DNA of 64,000 bases from Panulirus ornatus (taxonomy: Eukaryota > Arthropoda > Malacostraca > Decapoda > Palinuridae). Location: the NCBI RefSeq assembly GCF_036320965.1, contig NC_092271.1, positions 1,502,911 through 1,566,910 of the forward strand, written 5' to 3'. The translations under genes were made by a program, and so were the position numbers. Numbering within the stretch: position 1 is the first letter of the stretch; every line of letters begins with the position of its first letter. Shown piece by piece: positions 22,699-52,319 of the stretch. A model generated the notes under the pieces. That model was not told the origin of the DNA. It worked only from the letters and a program-made list of their open reading frames with translations, and searched no databases.

Positions 22699-22940
22699 TT
22701 TTTGAGAGAGCAGAAGAGGGTGTTTTGAAATGGTTTGAGCACATGGAGAGAATGAGTGAGGAAAGATTGACGAAGAGAATATATGTGTCGGAGGTAGAGG
22801 GAACGAGGAGAAGTGGGAGACCAAATTGGAGGTGGAAAGATGGAGTGAAAGATGGAGTGAAAGATGTAGTGAAAGATGGAGTGAAAGATGGAGTGAAAAA
22901 GAGTTTGAGTGATCGGGACCTGAACATGCAGGAGGGTGAA
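22699..22940 (+). mobile_element. RTE copy I: short C-terminal fragment with a tandem 12-bp repeat
   Basis: The fragment encodes [20 protein letters not shown] to LNMQEGE and is back to back with copy H. Within it the unit AAAGATGGAGTG is repeated five times at about 22836-22896, expanding the conserved KDGV of the family. The 3' end is missing. Confidence 0.88.
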
Positions 22941-22956
22941 ATATATATACATATAT

Positions 22957-31891
<8,935 letters not shown>

Positions 31892-31906
31892 TCGCTAAAA
31901 ACTTAG

Positions 31907-32142
31907 ACAAACTGGGAAAAGACAAATGGAAACTTCTCTTCAAAATGCTTGGATTCAAAAATGATGAGATTGATTTTATTGAGAAAGATAAAGCAGAGAA
32001 GGAGGATAGCGTGGAGAGCCAAGTTGCATTTCTCCTGAAGCTTTGGGTGGAAAATGAGGGTGACGAGGCCAATAAGGAATATCTGCTGTACACACTTGGA
32101 GGGCTCAAAATGACAGCAGCTGCTGATGGAGTATTCACTTGA
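31907..32142 (+). CDS. Likely terminal exon encoding a death domain
   Basis: The translated exon shows the six-helix death-domain pattern: [13 protein letters not shown] (helices 1-2, with the conserved Trp), [15 protein letters not shown] (helix 3), [15 protein letters not shown] (helix 4, with Leu-Leu-x-Leu-Trp) and [20 protein letters not shown] (helices 5-6). It ends at TGA 32140-32142. A possible acceptor is CTTAG at 31902-31906, giving phase 1; the frame also stays open back into the (TA)n tract. Death domains mediate adaptor assembly in apoptotic and Toll/IMD signalling. Which gene this belongs to cannot be told from the last 78 codons. No upstream exon is visible within 17 kb, where RTE copies fill the DNA. 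A 5'-truncated retrocopy is the main alternative. Confidence 0.6.
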
Positions 32143-32290
32143 TATTCTAAAGTAAATTTTTTTACAAAGTATCTTAAAAGGCATCATATTTTTATGTACA
32201 CATTTGTATTGTATATGAAAGATTCATGTTTCATTTTTTCATTCATTTCAAGCTAGAAGTTTCAGTTTTCTAAATTGTTTCTTACATTTT
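32143..32290 (+). other. Probable 3' untranslated region of the death-domain exon
   Basis: AT-rich sequence after the stop codon without an AATAAA signal before 32290. The part from about 32228 on recurs in inverted orientation at 44437-44520. Confidence 0.35.
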
Positions 32291-32383
32291 TCATATGTAT
32301 ATATATGTATGTGTGTGTGTGTGTATATGTGCGTATGTATGTGTATGTGTGTGTATGTGTATATGTATATATATATGTATATT
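32291..32383. repeat. Mixed (GT)n/(TA)n simple repeat
   Basis: GTGT- and GTAT-rich stretch directly before the RTE copy N leader. A matching stretch, inverted, precedes RTE copy T at 44359-44436. Confidence 0.85.
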
Positions 32384-35300
32384 ATCCCTGGGGAAAGGGG
32401 TGAAGGAATACTTCCCACGTATTCCTCGCGTGTCGTAGAAAGCGACTAGAGGGGACGGGAGCGGAAGCCAGAAATCCTCCCCTCCTTGTATTAACTTTCT
32501 AAAATGGGAAACAGAAGAAGGAGTCACGCGGGGAGTGCTCATCCTCCTCGAAGGCTCAGAGTGGGGTGCCTAAATTAGTGTGGATGTAACCAAGATGTGA
32601 AAAAAAGGAGAGATAGGTAATATGTTTGAGGAAAGGAACCTGGATGTTTTGGCTCTGAGTGAAACGAAGCTCAAGGGTAAAGGGGAAGAGTGGTTTGGGA
32701 ATGTCTTGGGAGTAAAGTCAGGGGTTAGTGAGAGGACAAGAGCAAGGGAAGGAGTAGCAATACTCCTGAAACAGGAGTTGTGGGAGCATGTGATAGAATG
32801 TAAGAAAGTAAATTCTCGATTAATATGGGTAAAACTGAAAGTTGATGGAGAGAGGTGGGTGATTATTGGTGCATATGCACCCGGGCATGAGAAGAAAGAT
32901 CATGAGAGGCAAGTGTTTTGGGAGCAGCTGAATGAGTGTGTTAGCGGTTTTGATGCACGAGACCGGGTTATAGTGATGGGTGATTTAAATGCAAAGGTGA
33001 GTAATGTGGCAGTTGAGGGAATAATTGGTATACATGGGGTGTTCAGTGTTGTAAATGGAAATGGTGAAGAGCTTGTAGATTTATGTGCTGAAAAAGGACT
33101 GATGATTGGGAATACCTGGTTTAAAAAGCGAGATATACATAAGTATACTTATGTAAGTAGGAGAGATGTCCAGAGAGCGTTATTGGATTACGTGTTAATT
33201 GACAGGCGTACGAAAGAGAGACTTTTGAATGTTAATGTGCTGAGAGGTGCAACTGGAGGGATGTCTGATCATTATCTTGTGGAGGCTAAGGTGAAGATTT
33301 GTATGGGTTTTCAGAAAAGAAGAGTGAATGTTGGGGTGAAGAGGGTGGTGAGAGTAAGTGAGCTTGGGAAGGAGACCTGTGTGAGGAAGTACCAGGAGAG
33401 ACTGAGTACAGAATGGAAAAAGGTGAGAACAATGGAAGTAAGGGGAGTGGGGGAGGAATGGGATGTATTTAGGGAATCAGTGATGGATTGCGCAAAAGAT
33501 GCTTGTGGCATGAGAAGAGTGGGAGGTGGGTTGATTAGAAAGGGTAGTGAGTGGTGGGATGAAGAAGTAAGAGTATTAGTGAAAGAGAAGAGAGAGGCAT
33601 TTGGACGATTTTTGCAGGGAAAAAATGCAATTGAGTGGGAGATGTATAAAAGAAAGAGACAGGAGGTCAAGAGAAAGGTGCAAGAGGTGAAAAAAAGGGC
33701 AAATGAGAGTTGGGGTGAGAGAGTATCATTAAATTTTAGAGAGAATAAAAAGATGTTCTGGAAGGAGGTAAATAAAGTGCGTAAGACAATGGAGCAAATG
33801 GGAACTTCAGTGAAGGGCGCAAATGGGGAGGTGATAACAAGTAGTGGTGATGTGAGAAGGAGATGGAGTGAGTATTTTGAAGGTTTGTTGAATGTGTTTG
33901 ATGATAGAGTGGCAGATATAGGGTGTTTTGGTCGAGGTGGTGTGCAAAGTGAGAGGGTTAGGGAAAATGATTTGGTAAACAGAGAAGAGGTAGTGAAAGC
34001 TTTGCGGAAGATGAAAGCCGGCAAGGCAGCAGGTTTGGATGGTATTGCAGTGGAATTTATTAAAAAAAGGGGGTGACTGTATTGTTGACTGGTTGGTAAG
34101 GTTATTTAATGTATGTATGACTCATGGTGAGGTGCCTGAGGATTGGCGGAATGCGTGCATAGTGCCATTGTACAAAGGCAAAGGGGATAAGAGTGAGTGC
34201 TCAAATTACAGAGGTATAAGTTTGTTGAGTATTCCTGGTAAATTATATGGGAGGGTGTTGATTGAGAGGGTGAAGGCATGTACAGAGCATCAGATTGGGG
34301 AAGAGCAGTGTGGTTTCAGAAGTGGTAGAGGATGTGTGGATCAGGTGTTTGCTTTGAAGAATGTATGTGAGAAATACTTAGAAAAGCAAATGGATTTGTA
34401 TGTAGCATTTATGGATCTGGAGAAGGCATATGATAGAGTTGATAGAGATGCTCTGTGGAAGGTATTAAGAATATATGGTGTGGGAGGAAAGTTGTTAGAA
34501 GCAGTGAAAAGTTTTTATCGAGGATGTAAGGCATGTGTACGTGTAGGAAGAGAGGAAAGTGATTGGTTCTCAGTGAATGTAGGTTTGCGGCAGGGGTGTG
34601 TGATGTCTCCATGGTTGTTTAATTTGTTTATGGATGGGGTTGTTAGGGAGGTAAATGCAAGAGTTTTGGAAAGAGGGGCAAGTATGAAGTCTGTTGTTGA
34701 TGAGAGAGCTTGGGAAGTGAGTCAGTTGTTGTTCGCTGATGATACAGCGCTGGTGGCTGATTCATGTGAGAAACTGCAGAAGCTGGTGACTGAGTTTGGT
34801 AAAGTGTGTGGAAGAAGAAAGTTAAGAGTAAATGTGAATAAGAGCAAGGTTATTAGGTACAGTAGGGTTGAGGATCAAGTCAATTGGGAGGTGAGTTTGA
34901 ATGGAGAAAAACTGGAGGAAGTGAAGTGTTTTAGATATCTGGGAGTGGATCTGGCAGCGGATGGAACCATGGAAGCGGAAGTGGATCATAGGGTGGGGGA
35001 GGGGGCGAAAATTCTGGGGGCCTTGAAGAATGTGTGGAAGTCGAGAACATTATCTCGGAAAGCAAAAATGGGTATGTTTGAAGGAATAGTGGTTCCAACA
35101 ATGTTGTATGGTTGCGAGGCGTGGGCTATGGATAGAGTTGTGCGCAGGAGGATGGATGTGCTGGAAATGAGATGTTTGAGGACAATGTGTGGTGTGAGGT
35201 GGTTTGATCGAGTGAGTAACGTAAGGGTAAGAGAGATGTGTGGAAATAAAAAGAGCGTGGTTGAGAGAGCAGAAGAGGGTGTTTTGAAGTGGTTTGGGCA

Positions 35301-35708
35301 CATGGAGAGAATGAGTTAGGAAAGATTGACCAAGAGTATATATGTGTCGGAGGTGGAGGGAACGAGGAGAAGAGGGAGACCAAATTGGAGGTGGAAAGAT
35401 GGAGTGAAAAAGATTTTGTGTGATCGGGGCCTGAATATGCAGGAGGGTGAAAGGAGGGCAAGGAATAGAGTGAATTGGAGCGATATGGTATACCGGGGTT
35501 GACGTGCTGTCAGTGGATTGAATCAAGGCATGTGAAGCGTCTGGGGTAAACCATGGAAAGCTGTGTAGGTATGTGTATTTGCGTGTGTGGACGTATGTAT
35601 ATACATGTGTATGGGGGGGGTGGTTGGGCCATTTCTTTCGTCTGTTTCCTTGCGCTACCTCGCAAACGCGGGAGACAGCGACAAAGTATAAAAAAAAAAA
35701 AAAAAAAG
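32384..35708 (+). mobile_element. RTE copy N: full-length, most complete copy (about 3.3 kb)
   Basis: The leader begins ATCCCTGGGGAAAGGGG at 32385 and the ORF start is MGNRRRSHAGS at 32505. The endonuclease lies at 32622-33310 ([26 protein letters not shown], and [12 protein letters not shown] with the catalytic SDH). The linker lies at 33310-33960 and the RT at 33970-35500 (motif [38 protein letters not shown]-terminal WRWKDGVKK). RTE proteins nick the target with the endonuclease and copy their RNA at the nick. Lesions seen: a TAG at about 32574 with an extra A near 32605, an extra A at about 34066-34072 splitting the frame into 484 and 426 codons, and TAG at 35317-35319. The short 3'UTR and A-run end at 35707. 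Confidence 0.95.
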
Positions 35709-36218
35709 AATATAGTAAGTAACGTAAGGGTAAGAGAGATGTGTGGAAATAAAAAGAGCGTGGTTGAGAGAGCAGAAGAGGGTGTTTTGAAATGGTTTGG
35801 GCACATGGAGAGAATGAGTGAGGAAAGATTGACCAAGAGGATATATGTGTCGGAGGTGGAGGGAACGAGGAGAAGTTGGAGACCAAATTGGAGGTGGAAA
35901 GATGGAGTGAAAAAGATTTTGTGTGATCGGGGCCTGAACATGCAGGAGGGTGAAAGGAGGGCAAGGAATAGAGAGAATTGGATCGATGTGGTATACCGGG
36001 GTTGACGTGCTGTCAGTGGATTGAATCAGGGCATGTGAAGCGTCTGGGGTAAACCATGGAAAGCTGTGTAGGTATGTATATTTGCGTGTGTGGACGTATG
36101 TATATACATGTGTATGGGGGTGGGTTGGGCCATTTCTTTCGTCTGTTTCCTTGCGCTACCTCGCAAACGCGGGAGACAGGGACAAAGCAAAAAAAACAAA
36201 AAATATATATATATATAT
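35709..36218 (+). mobile_element. RTE copy O: C-terminal fragment and 3'UTR
   Basis: Starts at [13 protein letters not shown] directly after the A-run of copy N, so it inserted into or next to N's tail. The coding part is open to DVVYRG (stop at 36003-36005). The short 3'UTR ends with an A-rich and short TA tail at about 36188-36230. Confidence 0.92.
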
Positions 36219-36229
36219 ACATATACATA

Positions 36230-36310
36230 TGAGTGGATGTGCCATTTTTTGTCTCTTTCCTGACGTTACCTAGCTGACGCGGGACATGGCGGTCTGAGAC
36301 ATAGATTCCC
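36230..36310 (+). repeat. RTE-like 3' stem-loop remnant of the short-element type
   Basis: CGTTACCTAGCTGACGCGGGACATGGCGG matches, with changes, the 3' end of the non-autonomous element at 42834-43095 (shared GCGGGACATGGCG) rather than the standard RTE end (GCGGGAGACAGCG). Confidence 0.5.
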
Positions 36311-37065
36311 TTCTAGTAATCGTCGTATGCCGAGAGAGCCGCGTGAGGCCATGTTAACAACCCAGGAGTGAGAGCCTCATCTGAGGATTGGTGTTCAAGT
36401 TGGCAACCAGATGACCCTTCCTGGGCCACCGTCGTAGTAACGTTATGTGGCTATATGTTCCCCTCAGAAATGTTCAACGCTCGTAAATGCTGTTTAAGTA
36501 GAGAGGAGGTTAACATGTTGATTAACATGTTTTTATAATCCTCTCTTCCCCAGCGGTTCACCTGAGGTAATGTAAGAGGGAGGCTCACCTTACCTGAGAG
36601 ACGGATTACCTCAGTTAACCTTAGCGTTTGTGTACTACAGTAGAACAGTACGATATTCATCCTACATCATAATATGTAACCTAAAACTCTTTACATATAT
36701 AATTTTAGTTTGTAATAAAGGTAGTCGTCAGACCTTATGATGAGACTATAGATATAACAATCTAAAGTTACGCTTCGTACAAGAAGAGACTTACCCCTTT
36801 AAGAGGGTATCTGACTGGTCGCTCCCTCTTGGCCATCACAAGTCCATTTAAGTGTGACCCCTGACCTGGCACAGCGGGGTTCGTCCCCTTCATCTAAGAG
36901 AATTAACCCAAAACCAGATTTCAGGCGTGTAGGAAATGATACATTAAAAGATTAAGTTGATGCTAATGAATTTTATCATTGGCGATATATAGAGTGAAGA
37001 TAAGAATATAGAAATTGCACTTATGAAACTGATATATGAATTCACACATACACACTCACACTCAC

Positions 37066-37071
<6 letters not shown>
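36311..37071. other. Unassigned sequence
   Basis: Unique-looking sequence with no recognisable gene. A small inverted repeat AACATGTT-N4-AACATGTT lies at about 36512-36531. Confidence 0.4.

Positions 37072-37147
<76 letters not shown>
37072..37147. repeat. (TA)n microsatellite
   Basis: Left border of the P/Q insertion, preceded by a short CA-rich stretch. Confidence 0.97.
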
Positions 37148-37149
<2 letters not shown>

Positions 37150-37536
37150 TATGCCTTCTCCAGATCCATAAATGCTACATACAAATCCATTTGCTTTTCT
37201 AAGTATTTCTCACATACATTCTTCAAAGCAAACACCTGATCCACACATCCTCTACCACTTCTGAAACCACACTGCTCTTCCCCAATCTGATGCTCTGTAC
37301 ATGCCTTCACCCTCTCAATCAATACCCTCCCATATAATTTACCAGGAATACTCAACAAACTTATACCTCTGTAATTTGAGCACTCACTCTTATCCCCTTT
37401 GCCTTTGTACAATGGCACTATGCACGCATTCCGCCAATCCTCAGGCACCTCACCATGAGTCATACATACATTAAATAACCTTACCAACCAGTCAACAATA
37501 CAGTCACCCCCTTTTTTTATAAATTCCACTGCAATT
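37148..37536 (-). mobile_element. RTE segment P: inverted 5' part belonging to copy Q
   Basis: The minus-strand frame runs from [19 protein letters not shown] to [12 protein letters not shown], where it meets (TA)n. In the intact element the last residues overlap the first residues of Q (LEKAYDRVD) by about 20 nt, so P and Q are adjoining parts of one template. Confidence 0.92.
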
Positions 37537-42751
<5,215 letters not shown>

Positions 42752-42829
<78 letters not shown>

Positions 42830-42833
42830 TATT
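42752..42833. repeat. (TA)n microsatellite
   Basis: Lies between the 3' end of R and the short non-autonomous element S. Confidence 0.97.
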
Positions 42834-44436
<1,603 letters not shown>

Positions 44437-44520
44437 GAAAAAAGTAAGAAATAATTTAGAAAACTGAAACTTCTAGCTTGAAATGAAATGAGAAAATGAA
44501 TGTCACATAATGGTTCAACC
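44437..44520 (-). repeat. Inverted copy of the sequence upstream of RTE copy N
   Basis: On the minus strand this matches 32228-32310 (shared cores AAGCTAGAAGTTTCAG and TTTTCTAAATT) with a few changes, at the same position relative to an RTE leader. The match fades beyond about 44500. Confidence 0.75.
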
Positions 44521-45180
44521 TCTGGCTATGGAAAAGGGAAAATGTATAATTTATTTACACAAACGTCAATAGTAGTTCTCATCAATTTAACCACTGTATC
44601 AATAAGCTTCAATGTCTCAGCTACATTTTTTTTTTCCAATTTCACTATTTTCTTGTCAAAGCACCATGTATGAAAACTATCACTCCAGTAACACAACTAT
44701 AGACATTCACTTCCCCTTTAAAAAAGTTCTGGGGAAGTCTGCGGGACACTCTACCACCTGACGAGGTTTGTGTTGCAATGGTTCTTGATTCACAAACGTA
44801 GTAGCATCACTGGTGGGCGGAAGAACATTCTTGTAGCCACAGCAAGGATCACAGTCCGTGCAACTCCATTATGATGGTTCTCCATTTTGATGGTTCTTCT
44901 CCTTGTTAAGTGATTCTGGGAGGTTGAGGACAAGAGTCGAGAGCCGACAACAGTCAGCTGGTCTCGCCATTTCTAGTAATGCCGAGAGGAGCAGAGAGCT
45001 GGGACGGCCGGCAGGCGAAAGTCGTTGATGAAAACCATCTCAGGTCAAGGGGAACATCTCCGTGGTGTCGTGTTCAGGGTCGCTGACCCGTGACGCATTC
45101 ATGGGCCGCCCAAGGTCGAGAGCATGGGTTCCAATTCTGGTTGAAGCAGTCGGTACACAGTCAATCTAGCTGTCTATTTT
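44521..45180. other. Unassigned sequence with a possible SINE tail
   Basis: No gene recognised. At 45125-45175 GGGTTCCAATTCTGG resembles a tRNA box B region, followed by a GCAGTCGGTACACAGTC-like tail; it may be a SINE remnant. It ends at the RTE copy U junction. Confidence 0.35.
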
Positions 45181-47670
<2,490 letters not shown>

Positions 47671-47685
47671 AGGGTACGGTAGCAT

Positions 47686-50600
47686 TGTACTGGAAATCCT
47701 CCCCTCCTTGTATTTTAACTTTCTAAAAGGGGGAAACAGAAGAAGGTGTCACGCGGGGATTGCTTATCCTCCTTGAAGGCTCAGATTGGGGTGTCTAGAT
47801 GTGTGTGGATATAATCAAGATGAGAAAAAGGAGAGATAGGTAGTATGTTTCAGGAAAGGAACCTGGTTGTTTTTGTTCTGAGTGAAACGAAGCTCAAGAG
47901 TAAAGGGGAAGATTGGTTTGGGAATGTCTTGGGAGTAAAGTTAGGGGTTAGTGAGAGGACAAGAGCAAGGGAAGGAGTAGCACTAATTCTGAAACAGGAG
48001 TGTTGGGAGTATGTGATAGAGTGTAAAAAAGTAAACTCTAGATTGATATGGGTAAAACTGAAAGTGGATGTAGAGAGATGGGTGATTATTGGTGCATAGG
48101 CAACTGTGCATGAGAAGAGAGATCATGAAAGGCAAGTGTTTTGGGAACAGATGAGTGATTGTGTTAGTAATTTTGATGCACGAGACCGGGTTATAGTGAT
48201 GGGTGAGTTGAATGTAAAGGTGTGTAATGTGGCAGTTGACGGAATAATTCGTGTACATGGGGTTTTCAGTGTTGTAAATGAAAATGGTGAAGAGGTTGTA
48301 GATTTATGTGTTGAAAAAAGACTGGTGATCGGGAATACCTGGTTTAAAAAGAGATATACATAAGTATAAGTATGTAAGTAGGAGAGATGGCCACAGAGCG
48401 TTATTGGATTACGTGTTAATTGATAGGAGTGCGAAAGAGAGAATTTTGGATGTTAATGTGCTGAGAGGTGCAACTGGAGGGATGTCTGATCATTATCTTG
48501 TGGAGGCGAAGGTGAGGATTTGTAGAGGTTTTCATAAAAGGAGAGAGAATGTTGGGGTGAAGAGAGTGGTGAGAGTAAGTGAGCTTGAGAAGGAGACTTG
48601 TGTGAGGAAGTACCAGGAGAGACTGAGTACAGAATGGAAAAAGGTGAGAACAAAGCGGGTAAGGGAAATCGGGGAGTAATGGGATGTATGTAGGGAATCA
48701 GTGATGGCTTGCGCAAAAGATGCTTGTGGCATGAGAAGAGTGGGAGGTGGGTTGATTAGAAAGGGTAGTGAGTGAAGGGATGAAGAAGTAAGATTATTAG
48801 TGCAAGAGAAGAGAAAGGTATTTGGACGATTTTTGCAGGGAAATAATGCAAATAACTGGAAGATGTATAAAAGAAAGAGGCAGGAGGTCAAGAGAAAGGT
48901 GCATGAGGTGAAAGAGAGGGCAAATGAGAGTTGAAGTGAGAGAGTATCATTAGATTCTAGGGAGAATAAAAAGATGTTTTGGAAGGAGGTAAATAAAGTG
49001 TGTAAGAGAATGGAACAAATAAGAACTTCAGTAAAAGGGGATAATTGGGAAGTGATAACAAGAGAGTATTTTGAAGGTTTTCTTGAATGTTTGATGATAG
49101 AGTGGCAGATATAGGGTGCTTTGGTCGAGGTGGTGTGCGAAGTGAGAGGGCTAGGGAAAATGATTCGATAAACAGTGAAGAGGTAGCAAAAGCTTTGCAG
49201 AAGATGAAAGCCGGCAAGGCAGCGGGTTTGGATGGTATTGCAGTGGAATTTATCAAAAAAGAGGGCGACTGTATTGTTGACTGGTTGGTAATGTTATCTA
49301 ATGTATGTATGACTCATGGTGAGGTGCCTAAGGATTGGCGGAATGCTTGCATATTGCCATTGTACAAAGGCAAAGGGGATAAAAAAGTGATTGCTCAAAT
49401 TACAGAGGTATAAGATTGTTGAGTATTCCTCGTAATCATATGGAAGGATATTGATTGAGAGGGTGAAGGCATGTACAGAGCATCAGATTTGGGAAGAGCA
49501 GTGTGGTTTCAGAAATGGTAGAGGATATGTGGATCAGGTGTTTGCTTTGAAGAATGTATGCGAGAAATACTTAGAAAAGCAAATGGATTTGTATGTAGCA
49601 CATATGGATCTGGAGAAGGCATATGATAGAGTTGATAGAGATTCTCTGTAGAAGGTATTGAGACTATATTTTGTGCAAAGCAAGTTGTCAGAAGCAGTGA
49701 AAACTTTTATCGAGGATGTAAGGCATGTGTACGTGTTGGAAGAGAGGAAAGTAATTGGTTCTCAGTGAATGTAAGTTTGCGGTAGGGGTGTGTGATGTCT
49801 CGATGGTTGTTTAATTTGTTTATGGATGGGGTTGTTAGGGAGGTGAATGCAAGAGTTTTGGAAAGAGGGGCAAGTATGCAGTCTGTTTTGGATGAGAGAG
49901 CTTGTGAAGTGAGTCAGTTGTTGTTCGCTGATGATACAGCGCTTGTGGCTGATTCATATGAGAAACTGCAGAAGCTGGTGACTGAGTTTGGTAAAGTGTG
50001 TGAAAGAAAAAAGCTGAGAGTAAATGTGAATAAGAGCAAGGTTATTAGGTACATCACGGTTGAGGGACAAGTCAATTGGGAGGCACGTTTAAATGGAGAA
50101 AACCTGGAAGAAGTAAAGTGTTTTAGATATCTGGGAGTGGATTTGGCAGAAGATGGAACCATGGAAGCGAAAGTGAATCATAGGGTGGGGGAGGGGGCGA
50201 AAGTTCTGGAGGCGTTGAGGAGTGTGTGGAAGTCGAGAACATTATCTCCGAAAGCAAAAATGGGTATGTTTGAAGGAATAGTGGTTCCGCCAATGTTATA
50301 TGGTTGTGAGGCGTGGGCTATAGATAGAGTTGTGCAGAGGAGGGTGGATGTGCTGGAAATGAGATGGTTGAGGATAATATGTGGTGTGAGGTGTTTTGAT
50401 CGAGTAAGTAATAATAGGGTAAGAGAGACGTTAGGTAATAAAAAGAGTGTGGTTGAGGGAGCAGAAGAGGGTGTTTTGAAATGGTTTCGTCACATGGAGA
50501 GAATGAGTGAGAAAAGACTGTCCAAGAGGATATATGTGTCAGAGGTTGAGGGAACGAGAAGTGGGAGACCAAATTGGAGGTGGAAAGATGAAGTGAAAAA

Positions 50601-51140
50601 GATTTTGAGTGATCGGGGCCTGAACATGTAGGAGGGTGAAAGGCGTGCAAGGAATAGAGTGAATTGGAACGATGTGGTGTACTGGGGTCGACGTTCTATC
50701 AATGGATTGAACCAGGGCATGTGAAGCGTCTGGGGTAAACCATGGAAAGTTCTGTGGGGCCTGGATGTAGAAAGGCAGCTGTGGTTTCGGTGCATTATTA
50801 CATGACAGATAGAGATTAAGTGTGAACGAATGTGGCCTTTGTTGTCTTTTCCTAGTGGTACCTCGCGCACATGAGGGGGGAGGGGGTTGTTATTTCATGT
50901 GTGGCTGGGTGGCGATAGGAATGAATAAAGGTAGACAGTATGAATCACGTACATGTGTATATATGTATATGTCTGTGTGTGTATATATATGTATACGTTG
51001 AGACGTATAGGTATGTATATTTGCGTGTGTGGACGTGTATGTATATACATGTTTTTGTGGGTGGGTTGGGCTATTCTTTCGTCTGTTTCCTTGCGCTACC
51101 TAGCTAACGCGAGAGACAGCGACAAAGCAATATATATATA
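47686..51140 (+). mobile_element. RTE copy V: old near full-length copy with long-type 3'UTR
   Basis: Starts in the leader (GGAAATCCTCCCCTCC). Endonuclease pieces lie at 47845-48679 (SETKLKSKG, VMGELNVKV with Asp-to-Glu, [12 protein letters not shown]) and RT pieces at 49087-50631 ([23 protein letters not shown]). Many stops and shifts mark it as older than the short-3'UTR copies. The long 3'UTR (50640-51130) contains an internal stem-loop at about 50855 and the terminal one at about 51095. Confidence 0.9.
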
Positions 51141-52046
51141 TTGGGAAGTGAGTCAGTTGTTGTTCGCTGATGATACAGCGCTGGTGGCTGATTCATGTGA
51201 GAAACTGCAGAAGCTGGTGACTGAGTTTGGTAAAGTGTGTGAAAGAAGAAAGTTAAGAGTAAATGTGAATAAGAGCAAGGTTATTAGGTACAGTAGGGTT
51301 GAGGGTCAATTCAATTGGGAGGTGAGTTTGAATGGAGAAAAACTGGAGGAAGTGAAGTGTTTTAGATATCTGGGAGTGGATCTGGCAGCGGATGGAACCA
51401 TGGAAGCGGAAGTAGATCATAGGGTGGGGGAGGGGGCGAAAATTCTGGGAGCCTTGAAGAATGTGTGGAAGTCGAGAACATTATCTCGGAGAGTAAAAAT
51501 GGGTATGTTTGAAGGAATAGTGGTTCCAACAATGTTGTATGGTTGCGAGGCGTGGACTATGGATAGAGTTGTGCGCAGGAGGATGGATGTGCTGGAAATG
51601 AGATGTTTGAGGACAATGTGTGGTGTGAGGTAGTTTGATCGAGTAAGTAACGTAAGGGTAAGAGAGATGTGTGGAAATAAAAAGAGCGTGGTTGAGAGAG
51701 CAGAAGCGGGTGTTTTGAAATGGTTTGGTCACATGGAGAGAATGAGTGAGGAAAGATTGACCAAGAGGATATATGTGTCGGAGGTGGAGGGAACGAGGAG
51801 AAGAGGGAGACCAAATTGGAGGTGGAAAGATGGAGTGAAAAAGATTTTGTGTGATCGGGGCCTGAACATGCAGGAGGGTGAAAGGAGGGCAAAGAATAGA
51901 GTGAATTGGAGCGATGTGGTATACCGGGGTTGACGTGCTGTCAGTGGATTGAATCAAGGCATGTGTATGGGGGTGGGTTGGGCCATTTCTTTCGTCTGTT
52001 TCCTTGCGCTACCTCGCAAACGCGGGAGACAGCGACAAAGCAAAAA

Positions 52047-52063
<17 letters not shown>
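51141..52063 (+). mobile_element. RTE copy W: RT C-terminal part and shortened 3'UTR
   Basis: Begins at [11 protein letters not shown], the same breakpoint as copy D. The frame is interrupted by TGG-to-TAG at 51631-51633 and resumes to DVVYRG (stop at 51931). The 3'UTR lacks the stretch between two CATGTG copies (about 51960), leaving the stem-loop at about 52000-52038. Confidence 0.92.

Positions 52064-52133
<70 letters not shown>
52064..52133. repeat. (TA)n microsatellite
   Basis: Tail of copy W, bordering element S2. Confidence 0.97.
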
Positions 52134-52136
<3 letters not shown>

Positions 52137-52310
52137 GAAGGCGAATAAAAGGTGAGGGCGCGGTGACTGGAAATCCTCCCCTCCAGTGTTACTTTTCTAA
52201 AATAAGGAACAGAGAAGGTGGCTAAATGAGTAGTTTTACCGCCAGCGACCAGTCATCTGTTCTGGAACGCTACCTTGCTGACGCGTGAAACTGGGATTGT
52301 AAGAAAATAT
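52134..52310 (+). mobile_element. Element S2: second copy of the short RTE-derived element
   Basis: Shares with element S the GTAGAAGGCGA start, GGAAATCCTCCCCTC, AAGGAACAGAGAAG, the CAGT..TCTGTTCT block and the CGCTACCTTGC stem-loop. It is truncated at its 5' side and more diverged. Confidence 0.65.
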
Positions 52311-52319
52311 ACAAGGAAG

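Noticed and set aside
33311..34024. Repeated 237-codon antisense frame over the RTE endonuclease-linker (also 45182-45895), and antisense frames of 150-300 codons over the RT (for example 35050-35964, 22569-23609)
   Set aside because: They recur only because the copies are homologous, are rich in Ser/His/Pro low-complexity sequence, and run opposite to the recognisable RT motifs.
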